From a virus: a stretch of 33,144 nucleotides of DNA. The DNA lies in the IMG/VR virus record IMGVR_UViG_3300046009_011724, positions 1 to 33,144 of that record. One strand, written 5' to 3'. Made by a program: the position numbers and the translations under genes. The notes beneath the pieces were generated by a model, which saw only the letters and a list, made by a program, of their open reading frames with translations, had not been told where the DNA came from and made no database searches. Numbering within the stretch: the first letter of the stretch is position 1; the number at the start of each line of letters is the position of its first letter. Of the stretch, positions 14,197 to 22,003 are shown piece by piece.

Positions 14197-15636
14197 ATGG
14201 CCGCCTCCGCCGAAGCCGTCGCGCGATTAAGCCTGGACGCCAAGGGCTTTGATAACCAGGCCCGCAGCTCGTTCCGCGAGTTCAACAAGCAGCTGACCAC
14301 CGTCAAGGATGCCACCGATGCCGCCATGCGCGGGGCGGAGGCCCTGCAAAAGGTTTTCATCAAATCCCTGTTTGGCACCGCCGTCATCGGCGCGGCCAAC
14401 CTTGTTGCCGATACCATCCGTGATGTCGGCAACCAGCTTTCCGCCGCCGGGCAGGCCGCCGAGCAAGCCAACCAAAAACTGAACCAGCTGGGGCAGATCA
14501 CCGGCCTGGAACAGGGCAGGTCCGCCGCCGGAGCCCTGCAGGAAAGCCTCAAAAAAACCAACGACACCCTGGCCGAGCTGGACGCCTCCGGCGGGTACAA
14601 TCTTAAAAACCTCGTCGCCTCCCTGTCCGGCGCCAAGGACGTGATGAAAGACTTGGCCGAAACCACCCAAAGCCAGATCGACCTTACCCTGAAGCTGGCC
14701 GCCGCCGAGGAGGCCCGCCGCCAGAAGGAGCGGGCCGGCATGACGGATCAGGAGCGGCAGCGCGCGGATCTGGAAGACCGCCTGACCAAGGAGGCCAAGG
14801 CCCTGACTTCCCAAATCACCGATCCCAAGGCCCGGGCCGAAGCCGAGGCCAGCCTGGCCCAAGCCCGCAACACCCAGCTCTCCGAGTTCGATACCAAGGG
14901 CGCCGACGCCGCCGACCGCAAGGCCCGCGACGAACAGGTCAAATCCGACGACGCCCGCCGCTCCCGCGACATGAAGGAATTTCAGGACGCCCTGGACGAG
15001 CAGAACGAGGAGACCGCCCGCCAGTCCGCCAAGGCGCTGGAAAAGGCCCTGGAGGATCTGGAAATTCAGGCCAAGATGGTGGAGCTCAACACCGAGCGGC
15101 TGGATCTGCAGGGCCAGATGGGGGACTTGCAGAAGGAAAGAAGCCAGGAAGTGGCCCGCGCCGATGCGGAAAGCCTGGGCGCCTCCACCGCCGGCCGGCA
15201 GGCGCTGACCTCCGCCCAAAGAAAGCAGGCCGCCCGCAACCGGCAGGATAATTTCCGCTTTGAGCAGGAAAACCTGCAGCGCAAAACCGACGAGATGAAC
15301 GCGCAAAGCCAGGCGCAGGCCAACGAGCTGATGGCCTTGCGGGACCTGCGCAGCCGGGAGGGATCCGGCGCCATGGACCGCACCGGGCGCAGCGTGGCCG
15401 ACCGCATTGCGGAGCTGGAAAAATCCGATCTGATCGACCGCTCCTTTGGCGCCAAGCGTTTCAGCACGGCCGAAGCCCGCCGCCGTATCGCCGAGGAGGA
15501 TGCCGCCCGCAACAATCCATCCATGCGGGAAACAAGCGCCGACAAGCTAGAAGCCATTGATTCCCGCCTGGAAAAAATCCGAGAGCTGCTCAACAAAAAC
15601 CTCGAAACCCTCACCAATTTTAACACCTCCAACTAG
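14197..15636 (+). CDS. Tape measure-like coiled-coil protein
   Basis: This 479-residue protein is dominated by Ala/Lys/Glu/Gln heptad-like helices. It begins with an amphipathic region (EAVARLSLDAKGFDNQARSS), which parallels the opening of many tape measure proteins. One mildly hydrophobic stretch lies around LFGTAVIGAANLVADTI at about 50-70. Long charged coiled coils follow, and it ends in ESLEK-type helices with NLETLTNFNTSN. Position after the chaperone supports a tail-length ruler. With about 0.15 nm per residue it would measure roughly 70 nm, a short siphovirus tail. No lysin domain is visible. Confidence 0.65.
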   Translation: MAASAEAVARLSLDAKGFDNQARSSFREFNKQLTTVKDATDAAMRGAEALQKVFIKSLFGTAVIGAANLVADTIRDVGNQLSAAGQAAEQANQKLNQLGQITGLEQGRSAAGALQESLKKTNDTLAELDASGGYNLKNLVASLSGAKDVMKDLAETTQSQIDLTLKLAAAEEARRQKERAGMTDQERQRADLEDRLTKEAKALTSQITDPKARAEAEASLAQARNTQLSEFDTKGADAADRKARDEQVKSDDARRSRDMKEFQDALDEQNEETARQSAKALEKALEDLEIQAKMVELNTERLDLQGQMGDLQKERSQEVARADAESLGASTAGRQALTSAQRKQAARNRQDNFRFEQENLQRKTDEMNAQSQAQANELMALRDLRSREGSGAMDRTGRSVADRIAELEKSDLIDRSFGAKRFSTAEARRRIAEEDAARNNPSMRETSADKLEAIDSRLEKIRELLNKNLETLTNFNTSN

Positions 15637-15638
15637 CC

Positions 15639-16355
15639 ATGCCCTCCACCCTCCTTGGCCAGCCCGCCTCCACCCAGAAGGTATTCCAGTCCCAGACCAT
15701 CAGCCGCGATGCCTTGGGCATGATCCGCATGACGGAGACCTACACCATCCGCGCCTCGGCGCTGGCCTCAACCCTCCCCGTCCGCGGCACGCTTCATTCC
15801 TCCTGGTCCACGGCCACCCCCGCCTACACCCGCATGACCGTGGAGGAGTCCGGCTACACCTTGCGCCAGGGGGATCTGGCCGATCTTTCCGTCACCTTCA
15901 CCGGCCTGCTCACCGTCAGCGGACTGCCCGCGCCCATGGTCCGCTACGTGCCCGGGCAGGTGGATGCCCCCACGCGGGTGGAGATCCGCTTTGTCCAGCC
16001 GTTCCAAAACGCCGTGCTTTATTCCGTCGGCGCCTTGGCCCCCGCCACTATCGCCGGCTATCCGATCCCCCGGGGCCTGCCCAGCGGGCCCAGCCAGGAC
16101 TGGTCGGTGCGCAACACCACGGCCGCCGCCACCACCATCAACCGTTCCCCCATGCTGATTGAGGCTTTTGATATGGAGCAGCAGGGGCTTTTTGCGGTCT
16201 GCCGCGTGCTCGTCGGACAGTCCGTCCTGGTCGTGCCCGTCGTCAGCACCCGCAGGGTGAATGACGGTGGCCTGCCCGCAGGGGGTGCGGCGGTGGGCGT
16301 CATCCCGGGGGGCTACACCGGCAAGCTGTTTACCGGCAGCGGCGGAGCGGTCTAG
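15639..16355 (+). CDS. Distal tail/tail-tip protein candidate
   Basis: This 238-residue beta-rich protein follows the tape measure, where distal tail proteins usually lie. It shows alternating strands (VRGTLHSSWSTATPAYTRMT, LADLSVTFTGLLTVSGLP) and a Gly-rich C-terminus ending KLFTGSGGAV. No enzymatic motif is visible. It starts 3 nt after the previous stop and lacks a clear Shine-Dalgarno, so it is probably coupled. I do not recognise a family. Confidence 0.55.
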   Translation: MPSTLLGQPASTQKVFQSQTISRDALGMIRMTETYTIRASALASTLPVRGTLHSSWSTATPAYTRMTVEESGYTLRQGDLADLSVTFTGLLTVSGLPAPMVRYVPGQVDAPTRVEIRFVQPFQNAVLYSVGALAPATIAGYPIPRGLPSGPSQDWSVRNTTAAATTINRSPMLIEAFDMEQQGLFAVCRVLVGQSVLVVPVVSTRRVNDGGLPAGGAAVGVIPGGYTGKLFTGSGGAV

Positions 16356-16357
16356 CC

Positions 16358-16780
16358 GTGCCCGTCGAGCCGCAGCTGCCCGAGCTGCCCCAGGGCGGGC
16401 TCAAGCTGGGTGCGGAATGGCACCGGCGCGTTGTGCGCCGCATCGAGCACATCAAGCCCGTGGCCAAAAAAGGCGGCGGCATCAAGGTGGAGCCCAAGGA
16501 TGAGGGCCACGTCCTGTCCCTGGACGGATCCGTGGGAAACCCCATCACCTACACTTACGCCTCCGTGCTGGCCGGCAACACCGGCATCTCCGTGAGCATC
16601 ACGCCCGTGCAGGTCTGCAGCGGCGCCACCTCCGTCACCCTTTACCTGCTGACCACCGCGGCCGCCAACAGCGGTGCCAGCGGATTTTTGCTGTCCGGCG
16701 GCACCACCAGCAAGATCGTCCCCGCCGATCCGTCCGGCTTCGGCGCCGGTGACACCGCGCTCCTTCTCCATGGCACTTAA
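16358..16780 (+). CDS. Tail protein, unknown
   Basis: This 140-residue protein starts with GTG 3 nt after the previous stop. A Pro/Leu-rich opening (EPQLPELPQGGLKLGAEW) is followed by a basic stretch with HRRVVRRIEHIKPVAKKGGG. A Ser/Thr/Val/Gly-rich beta part follows (YASVLAGNTGISVSITPVQV), ending near GDTALLLHGT. The layout suggests an assembly or anchoring N-terminus and a structural beta domain at the tail tip. No family was recognised. Its last 11 nt overlap the next gene. Confidence 0.5.
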   Translation: MPVEPQLPELPQGGLKLGAEWHRRVVRRIEHIKPVAKKGGGIKVEPKDEGHVLSLDGSVGNPITYTYASVLAGNTGISVSITPVQVCSGATSVTLYLLTTAAANSGASGFLLSGGTTSKIVPADPSGFGAGDTALLLHGT

Positions 16781-17804
16781 TATCGATCTGCCCGTCAATC
16801 CCGTGGCCGGCCTGCTGTCCGACGCCGCCGGCTCCTCCTTCCCGCTCACCTACACCCGCAACGATTCCGTCACCCTGCGTGTCCGCCTGATGGACCGCAC
16901 CATCACCGGGGATTATGTCGATAGCACCGCCAACCCGGTGACCATCACCGCCGCCGTGGGGCCCGTGCAGGGCTACCCCGTGCGCGGGTTTTTTCAGCTT
17001 TCCACCACGACGGGCACTTCCGCCCAGATTGCCTACAACGCCGCCACCTCCGCCGTGGCTTCCGCCGTCTCCGCCGTGGCCGGCAACGTCACCGTGGAGG
17101 CGTGGGGATCGGGCGGATCCGCGTGGCTGGTCACCGCCGCCACCGCCAACACCGCGCTGTCCTTTTCCGGCGTCACCGTCAGCCTGTTTCCGGCCAGCCA
17201 GATCCGCGTCAGCACCCTGCAGGCCCCCGCCTCCGGCGTCACCGCCGCCCAGGTGGTGGAGCTGTGCCGCACGGCCGCCGTCAGCACCTCCGTCTTTTCC
17301 ACCGCGTCCACCGCCAACGTCGTCACCCTGTCCCTGTTGCAGGACGGATCGACCACCCGCAATGAAACCTACCGCCTGCTGATCGGCTCCGATGCCGTCG
17401 GGGGCTTCTACAGCCTGTCCTTTGACGGCAACACCTCCGCCGCCGTGTCCCTGGGCGCTTCCAGCTCCCAGCTGCAGACCGCCCTGCAGGCCGTCAGCGG
17501 CCTGTCCGGCAAGGTGTCCGTGTCCGAGCTGGACGGCGGGGGCGGCCACATGATCAGCTTTGTCGGCACCCTAGGCCTGACCAACATCACCACCGCGCTG
17601 TTGCTGGACATCGGCGGCGTGCAGTTTGCCACGTTCCGCACCGGCACGCTGACGATGACCGGCCTGAATCTGGAGCAGCTCTTTATCGATGCCGGCGCCA
17701 ACACCGCCACCGCCATGCTGGAGGTGCAGGTGCAGGCCGACGGCACCCCGGGCACCTTCATCCAGCAGGAAATCACCCTGCGCCGGGATCTCGTCCTGCC
17801 GTAG
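16770..17804 (+). CDS. Beta-rich tail protein
   Basis: This 344-residue protein begins MALNIDLPVNPVAGLLSD and is very rich in Ala, Ser, Thr and Val, with repeated strand-turn patterns. Two similar sections occur (AQIAYNAATSAVASAVSAVA and SSQLQTALQAVSGLSGKVSV), suggesting an internal duplication of a helix-plus-strand unit. The C-terminus (MLEVQVQADGTPGTFIQQEI, then LRRDLVLP) looks like a beta sandwich edge. The ATG at 16770 is chosen because it overlaps the previous stop region. Longer upstream readings are shadows. Its 3' end overlaps a reverse-strand gene by 32 bp. It is probably a tail-tip or baseplate component. Confidence 0.6.
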   Translation: MALNIDLPVNPVAGLLSDAAGSSFPLTYTRNDSVTLRVRLMDRTITGDYVDSTANPVTITAAVGPVQGYPVRGFFQLSTTTGTSAQIAYNAATSAVASAVSAVAGNVTVEAWGSGGSAWLVTAATANTALSFSGVTVSLFPASQIRVSTLQAPASGVTAAQVVELCRTAAVSTSVFSTASTANVVTLSLLQDGSTTRNETYRLLIGSDAVGGFYSLSFDGNTSAAVSLGASSSQLQTALQAVSGLSGKVSVSELDGGGGHMISFVGTLGLTNITTALLLDIGGVQFATFRTGTLTMTGLNLEQLFIDAGANTATAMLEVQVQADGTPGTFIQQEITLRRDLVLP

Positions 17805-18105
17805 GCGCCGGGTCCTCCGGGCCCCATTTCCCAATCGGGCATTTTTCGTGCGGCAGGCGCAGCTTGGCGCCCGAGCAGCCGCACTTCAGGCACCGGCCCC
17901 GCCCGCCGAACGCCTCCGCCTTCCAGTGCTCACACGCCTGGCAGATGGTCCGGCGCGCCTCCAGCGTCTCCGGGTGTACCACCGCAAAGCCTTCCCGCGC
18001 CCAGCGGAATCCGCTGGCCGCCGCCGTCCGGATCATCCGGGCCAGCGGGGGAGGAGATCCCGCGCGGCGGGCGGCCACCCGGGCCCGCCACTGTTCCAAC
18101 GTCAC
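17773..18105 (-). CDS. Zinc-ribbon-like small protein
   Basis: This 110-residue reverse-strand protein has an N-terminal helix (VTLEQWRARVAARRA) and a C-terminal half with four closely placed Cys (ICQACEHW and CLKCGCSG), followed by KLRLPHEKCPIGKWG. This CxxC...CxxCxC...CPxGKW pattern is common in short phage proteins of unknown function near tail genes and probably binds zinc or iron. Its GTG overlaps the stop of the upstream reverse gene (GTGA), so the two form an operon. The 3' end overlaps the forward gene ending at 17804. The role is unknown. Confidence 0.7.
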   Translation of the reverse strand: MTLEQWRARVAARRAGSPPPLARMIRTAAASGFRWAREGFAVVHPETLEARRTICQACEHWKAEAFGGRGRCLKCGCSGAKLRLPHEKCPIGKWGPEDPAPTAGRDPGAG

Positions 18106-19112
18106 ACCACCGCCCCCAGCGTGATCTCCACCGTGGCCTGAAAAAAAACATCCAAGGAGTAGTCCGAGGTGGCAAAATAACATCCGGCGGGGGAGGCGTT
18201 GGATTCGGTGTAATTGGTTTGGCTGCGGGAATAATACCACCAGGTGGGCGGTAGGCAGCACTGGGCCGCATTGCCGCCGTAGTAGTTCTTGGCCGTGATC
18301 GTTTCGTTGTAGATCGTGCCGCCATCCGCGCTTCGCACGATAATGGTAAGAGTGGCGGTCGCGTCTCCGGTGTCGGCCGGAGTTTCTGAATTTTGCAGGG
18401 GATTGCCCGCATCGTAGGGATTGTCCGTCACGGTGCCCGTGCATTCGTTCACGCAGGCTTGCTCCGCCTCGGAAACACAGTCGCTGGGCAAAAACTGCGG
18501 CACCCCGCGGTACACGCGGAACTGTGTGTCGCATCCCGGCGTGGTCGTCTGGCAGCGCATCTGCAGCTGCAGAGCCGGGAACGCGGAACTTCCCCAGGAG
18601 ACGGTCACCGCCGTGTTGCTGCTGGTGGCGGTGCAGGGATCGTCCGGAATGGGCGGCGAGGCGCACATGTCCCCGATGCCGGGGCAACCCGTGTCCGTCT
18701 GCGCCCGCGTGCCGGTGAAGGTTCCCCAGATCGAAATCAGCCCCGCCGTGGTGACCGAGGCCGTCACGCTCGTCAGCGTGGTGTCATAATCGTCGGTCAG
18801 GGTGTTGACCCCGTCAAAGCACGGGCCCAAGACCACGCAGGAATCAATCACCGAGGTGATGGCCAGCGTGTAGGAGCCGGTGGCCGAAATGGCCGTCACC
18901 GCCAGCCGGGCCGGGCAGTCGTCGCCTTCTTTTAGAAGGGAACAGGCGCGGTTTTCCTGCACCGCCACCGCCGTGGTGTTCACCTCATGGCTGATGTTGA
19001 GCAGGTTATCCTCACAGGGGACGGAGACGACGTTGATGCTCACCGCCGTCATCTGGTCCGGGCTGCCACAGCCGCAGCACGTTCCGGCCGGCAGGCCCAG
19101 TGTGTAACCCAT
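18102..19112 (-). CDS. Cys-rich secreted or adhesin-like protein
   Basis: This 336-residue reverse-strand protein is rich in Cys and Thr/Ser/Asn. It opens MGYTLGLPAGTCCGCGSPD, then shows many spaced Cys (VVSVPCEDNLL, ENRACSLL, GDMCASPPIP, CVSEAEQACVNECTG, QCCLPPTWWYYS). The beta-strand-like body suggests a disulfide- or metal-stabilised fibre or adhesin. No signal peptide is evident, so surface location would be through the virion. The ATG at 19112 is preferred over one further upstream because TTGACA lies 15 nt before it, matching the genome's motif. The partner gene (110 residues) follows by GTGA. The function is inferred only from composition and tail context. Confidence 0.65.
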   Translation of the reverse strand: MGYTLGLPAGTCCGCGSPDQMTAVSINVVSVPCEDNLLNISHEVNTTAVAVQENRACSLLKEGDDCPARLAVTAISATGSYTLAITSVIDSCVVLGPCFDGVNTLTDDYDTTLTSVTASVTTAGLISIWGTFTGTRAQTDTGCPGIGDMCASPPIPDDPCTATSSNTAVTVSWGSSAFPALQLQMRCQTTTPGCDTQFRVYRGVPQFLPSDCVSEAEQACVNECTGTVTDNPYDAGNPLQNSETPADTGDATATLTIIVRSADGGTIYNETITAKNYYGGNAAQCCLPPTWWYYSRSQTNYTESNASPAGCYFATSDYSLDVFFQATVEITLGAVV

Positions 19113-19127
19113 TGCCGCAGAGACGCG

Positions 19128-19133
19128 TGTCAA
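19128..19133 (-). promoter_or_regulatory. TTGACA start-proximal motif, reverse strand
   Basis: On the reverse strand TTGACA lies 15 nt before the ATG at 19112, the same spacing as on the forward strand. It decides the start of the Cys-rich gene. Confidence 0.5.
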
Positions 19134-19147
19134 GGAGTGCGGGGGAA

Positions 19148-19153
19148 TTGACA
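19148..19153 (+). promoter_or_regulatory. TTGACA start-proximal motif
   Basis: TTGACA lies 14 nt before the GTG at 19168. It is 14 nt from the reverse-strand copy, back to back in a 55-nt divergent intergenic region. Confidence 0.5.
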
Positions 19154-19167
19154 CTGCCCACCGCTCC

Positions 19168-19503
19168 GTGGCCGCAGGTGTCTACAATCTTACCGTCGAA
19201 CAAGGCGTCGATCTTACCTTGCAGGTCAACGTGCAGGACGGCACCGGAGCCACCTACAGCCTGACCGGCTCCAGCGCCGCCGCCCAGATCCGCGACACGT
19301 ATAACGGCAGCCTGCTGGCCAGCTTTTCCGTCGTCACCTCCACCGGCGTGGCCGGTCGTTTGGACCTGGCGCTCAATGCCGCCACCGCCAGCGCCCTGCC
19401 GCTTTCCGGCGGCAAGTGGGACCTGCTGCTGACCACCAGCGGAGGCACCAAAGTGCGGCTGTTAAACGGCAGCGTCACCGTCAGCGGCGAGGTCACCGAA
19501 TGA
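19168..19503 (+). CDS. Baseplate/fibre base protein, BppU-like
   Basis: This 111-residue beta protein starts with GTG and reads GVYNLTVEQGVDLTLQVNVQ, followed by AAAQIRDTYNGSLLASFSVV and SGGKWDLLLTTSGGTKVRLL. This ligand-free immunoglobulin-like pattern (D/N at turns, a paired strand ending GSVTVSGEV) is typical of small phage fibre-base proteins such as the N-domain of BppU. It lies first in the forward fibre block. Its stop overlaps the next gene (ATGA). The family call is a pattern judgement. Confidence 0.55.
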   Translation: MAAGVYNLTVEQGVDLTLQVNVQDGTGATYSLTGSSAAAQIRDTYNGSLLASFSVVTSTGVAGRLDLALNAATASALPLSGGKWDLLLTTSGGTKVRLLNGSVTVSGEVTE

Positions 19504-19700
19504 GCAGCCCCGTCGTGGCCACCATTGCCGGGCCCGCCAGCGTGACGGTGGCCAGCGGCATTTTTGTGCCCGAGGCCGGGTCCGCCCCCGCCGCCCATGC
19601 GTCCAGCCATGCCACCGGTGGGAGCGATCCCGTCAGCCCGTCGTCGATTGGGGCGCTTTCCGCAGGCGAGGGGATCGCCTACGCCATCGCCCTTGGCTGA
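19500..19700 (+). CDS. Short fibre-linker protein
   Basis: This 66-residue protein is coupled to the previous gene by ATGA. It has a Val/Ala/Ser-rich start and then HASSHATGGSDPVSPSSIGA, a motif very common in phage tail fibres (H-x-x-H-x-x-G-G-x-D followed by IGA). It may be a free linker or a small fibre subunit that joins base and shaft. It may also be the remains of a longer fibre that was split; no frameshift is needed to explain it, and its start is well coupled. Confidence 0.55.
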   Translation: MSSPVVATIAGPASVTVASGIFVPEAGSAPAAHASSHATGGSDPVSPSSIGALSAGEGIAYAIALG

Positions 19701-19720
19701 CAAGTCTCTGATATAAAGCC

Positions 19721-20827
19721 ATGAAGCAGATCGTTTCCAACTACAGCTACAGCCCCACGACCAATGTGGTGACCCTCACCGGCGTCAATATCGACGCCGA
19801 TCAGCTCCTTTTAATCGTTGCGCCGGAGGTGGGCCGCACGATGTACAACTTTGCCAGCGTGACTGGCACCGTCAGCGCCGGGGTCAACACCCGCGTGACG
19901 CTGAACGCCTCCACCGCGGGCCTGACCACCACCAGCCCGCTGGTGATTTTTTATGATGACCAGGCCGGCGCGCAGTCCGTCACCGGCACCGTGGCGCTGG
20001 ATCCCGCCAGCCTGATTGCGTTGGAGAATGTGACCGTCACGGTCGGCAGCTCCGTCTCTATCTCCAACTTCCCCTCCACCCAGACCATCTCCGGAACGGT
20101 CACGGCGAATGTCGGAAACTATTCAGCTCAGGTCACTGGCTATGCAGGTGGAGCCCTATCAACCGTTACGGCAATGCCAGTCGCCCTTGTTGATCGTGGG
20201 GTTTATGGCGGCGGAATTATGTCTTACGATGGTTCAAACACATCTCTTAATGTAAGTATCAAAGGCACAGTCCCAGCCATCTCTGGCACGGTCACGGCGA
20301 ATGCTTTTGTTCAATCTGGCTTTGGCCTCGGTGAAGATATTGCCGCCGGAATGACTGAAGCTGGAGGCATCCCCATCTCCGGCACGGTCACGGCGAATGT
20401 TAGATTTGCCGCTGATGTTGGAGAAACAATGCCACCTCAAGCCATCGCTCTTGGTTTTTATAGCGGTGATGACGCGGGGATTGCCGCAGTTAATGACAGC
20501 ACTAGAAGGCTTCCCATCTCCGGCACGGTCACGGCATCTGCACCAAACGGCTCACTAACGACACGCTTTGGAACGCCGACCACCGCCAACACGGCCTTTG
20601 CGACCAGCGCAGTGACCAACGCTTCCAGAAAATATCTCCTTATCCAAAATGTAACCACTGGAAGCAATGTGATTACCGTGGGCATCGGCTTCACCCCCAC
20701 AACCACCCAAGGCATTCAACTGACCGCAGGGGCTGGGATCACCTTTGAATCGTCCTATATTCCCACGGGAGCCGTCTATGTGCTATCCAGCGTGACGGCC
20801 TCTAACTTCACGGTGTTGGAGGCGTAG
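19721..20827 (+). CDS. Modular tail fibre with ISGTVTAN repeats
   Basis: This 368-residue protein is beta-rich and Thr/Val/Gly-rich. The N-terminal part (QIVSNYSYSPTTNVVTLTGV) and the C-terminal part (NASRKYLLIQNVTTGSNVIT) are typical of fibre or adhesin domains. Four copies of ISGTVTA(N/S) occur, encoded by near-identical 25-nt DNA units at 20087, 20279, 20375 and 20516 with in-frame spacing. The segments between units are more AT-rich than the flanks. This suggests units are exchanged or gained by recombination through the repeats. A CTGACA, not TTGACA, lies 18 nt upstream. It is probably a receptor-binding or shaft protein. Confidence 0.65.
   Translation: MKQIVSNYSYSPTTNVVTLTGVNIDADQLLLIVAPEVGRTMYNFASVTGTVSAGVNTRVTLNASTAGLTTTSPLVIFYDDQAGAQSVTGTVALDPASLIALENVTVTVGSSVSISNFPSTQTISGTVTANVGNYSAQVTGYAGGALSTVTAMPVALVDRGVYGGGIMSYDGSNTSLNVSIKGTVPAISGTVTANAFVQSGFGLGEDIAAGMTEAGGIPISGTVTANVRFAADVGETMPPQAIALGFYSGDDAGIAAVNDSTRRLPISGTVTASAPNGSLTTRFGTPTTANTAFATSAVTNASRKYLLIQNVTTGSNVITVGIGFTPTTTQGIQLTAGAGITFESSYIPTGAVYVLSSVTASNFTVLEA
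20087..20540 (+). repeat. Four dispersed 25-nt in-frame repeats
   Basis: Copies at 20087-20111, 20279-20303, 20375-20399 and 20516-20540 encode ISGTVTA(N/S). Spacings of 192, 96 and 141 nt are all multiples of three. The first three copies differ by only one or two bases; the last has a changed 3' end. DNA-level identity exceeds what the protein repeat needs. Confidence 0.8.
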
Positions 20828-20831
20828 GGCT

Positions 20832-21539
20832 ATGGGCTTCTTCGGCGGCGGCGGGAGTGCGGCATCCAACATGGTCGGAGCGACCAGTTCCACCGCAGGC
20901 ACGGCGGGCTTGGTTCCCGCTCCGGCGGCGGGGGAACAGCTTGCCGTATTGTCAGGAGACGGAACATTTAAGTCGCCATTCGTCAGGCCAACCGTGACGA
21001 ATTGGGGGGCTGGAAGGCTTTACACCCCGTGGAATGGTGAAAATAACAATGTTGCCGCAACAGCAAATGCAAACATAAGGGCAAAGTTTAATCCGATTTT
21101 TTTGCCAAGCGGGTCAATTTCAAGCCTAGTTTTTTTCGCCGCTAACGCCCCCGCCACAACATCAACAGGATATTTGGCCGTGTATAATTCTGACAATACA
21201 GGCAAGCCGCTAAACATTGTGACCTCTGGTAGCTTTACACACGCCACCTCAGATTCCAGCACTGTAAAAACAGTAAGTATAAGCCCAAGCGTATCTATTA
21301 AAGCTGGCCTTTATTATCTTTCCTACCACAATAATATTACTGGCACACAAACATCAACAAGAATTGCCCAAAGGTCACTTTCGCAGCACATTTATTTTAT
21401 TGGAGCTAACTCAAGTGCTGATGAAACTTCAAACAATGTCCCATACATGACCATAGCATCGGCGGGCACTTGGCCCAACCCAGCGACATTTGACGGATTG
21501 GACGGATCATCCCCAGCCTATTTTTATATTGGAATGTGA
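20832..21539 (+). CDS. Tail fibre, receptor-binding candidate
   Basis: This 235-residue protein opens with a Gly-rich stretch, then SNMVGATSSTAGTAGLVPAP and LAVLSGDGTFKS, a well-known fibre motif that begins many phage tail proteins. The remainder is beta-rich with Asn/Ser/Thr (YLAVYNSDNTGKPLNIVTSG). From about 21000 the DNA becomes clearly AT-rich compared with upstream, pointing to replacement of the receptor-binding part by recombination. The stop overlaps the next gene, which may be its chaperone. Confidence 0.7.
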   Translation: MGFFGGGGSAASNMVGATSSTAGTAGLVPAPAAGEQLAVLSGDGTFKSPFVRPTVTNWGAGRLYTPWNGENNNVAATANANIRAKFNPIFLPSGSISSLVFFAANAPATTSTGYLAVYNSDNTGKPLNIVTSGSFTHATSDSSTVKTVSISPSVSIKAGLYYLSYHNNITGTQTSTRIAQRSLSQHIYFIGANSSADETSNNVPYMTIASAGTWPNPATFDGLDGSSPAYFYIGM

Positions 21540-21859
21540 TGAAAAACGAAGTTTATCACAATGGAGTTTTAATATCTGTCAAGGACGACAGAACTCTAAA
21601 TGAGGCCAAAGAAATAAAAATTGGAATGGCTAGGCATTATTATTCCGATGCCATATCAACCGCTGGGTTGGATTCCATTACCCAACAAAACGCCGCCCTC
21701 GGCATCTACCCGCCAGAGCGTTGCGAGGCCATCAAGTCCTACATCGCCGCCTGCCGAAACGAATACCTGCGGTGCAAGGAACTGATTATGGCCGCCCAGA
21801 CCAACGACGAGGCCGATGCCGTCCAGTTCCTCGCCCCGCCCGTGCCGGAGAATTTGTGA
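21539..21859 (+). CDS. Fibre-associated protein (chaperone?)
   Basis: This 106-residue protein follows the fibre with a 1-nt overlap (TGATG); a GTG at 21536 is an alternative start. The first third (KNEVYHNGVLISVKDDRT) is AT-rich DNA like the fibre end, while the rest (YPPERCEAIKSYIAACRNEY) returns to the GC-rich style. It ends AQFLAPPVP-like with a short tail. Placement and co-variation with the fibre suggest a fibre assembly chaperone or cap. I do not recognise the family. Confidence 0.5.
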   Translation: MKNEVYHNGVLISVKDDRTLNEAKEIKIGMARHYYSDAISTAGLDSITQQNAALGIYPPERCEAIKSYIAACRNEYLRCKELIMAAQTNDEADAVQFLAPPVPENL

Positions 21860-21862
21860 CCC

Positions 21863-22003
21863 ATGGCCACCGCCTACACCTACGGCGACTTCATCGCCGC
21901 GCTTGAGTATCTGGAGGCCGAGGGCTACATCGAACGCTTCTACGATTCAAGCGGCTCGGAGTGCGTCCGCATCTGTGAGGGCGCCGAGGAGTGCGAGGTG
22001 TGA
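21863..22003 (+). CDS. Small acidic protein, unknown
   Basis: A 46-residue ORF starts with ATG 3 nt after the fibre-associated gene. It reads MATAYTYGDFIAALEYLEAE with a C-terminal pattern of three spaced Cys (ECVRICEGAEEC). The composition is acidic, and an amphipathic helix at about 9-22 is likely. It overlaps the next gene by GTGA, which supports expression. The function is unknown; its position at the fibre-lysis boundary is neutral on this. Confidence 0.45.
   Translation: MATAYTYGDFIAALEYLEAEGYIERFYDSSGSECVRICEGAEECEV

Noticed and set aside
16635-17549. 304-codon reverse ORF over the beta-rich tail gene.
   Set aside because: Gly/His/Gln-rich without domain features; a shadow of the forward Ala/Thr/Val-rich protein.
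45-19153. TTGACA copies as -35 promoter boxes.
   Set aside because: No TATAAT-like sequence lies 16-18 nt after them, and +1 would fall inside the genes they precede.
20087-20540. CRISPR array.
   Set aside because: Repeats are in frame within a fibre gene, spacers are of unequal length and coding, and no cas genes are present.
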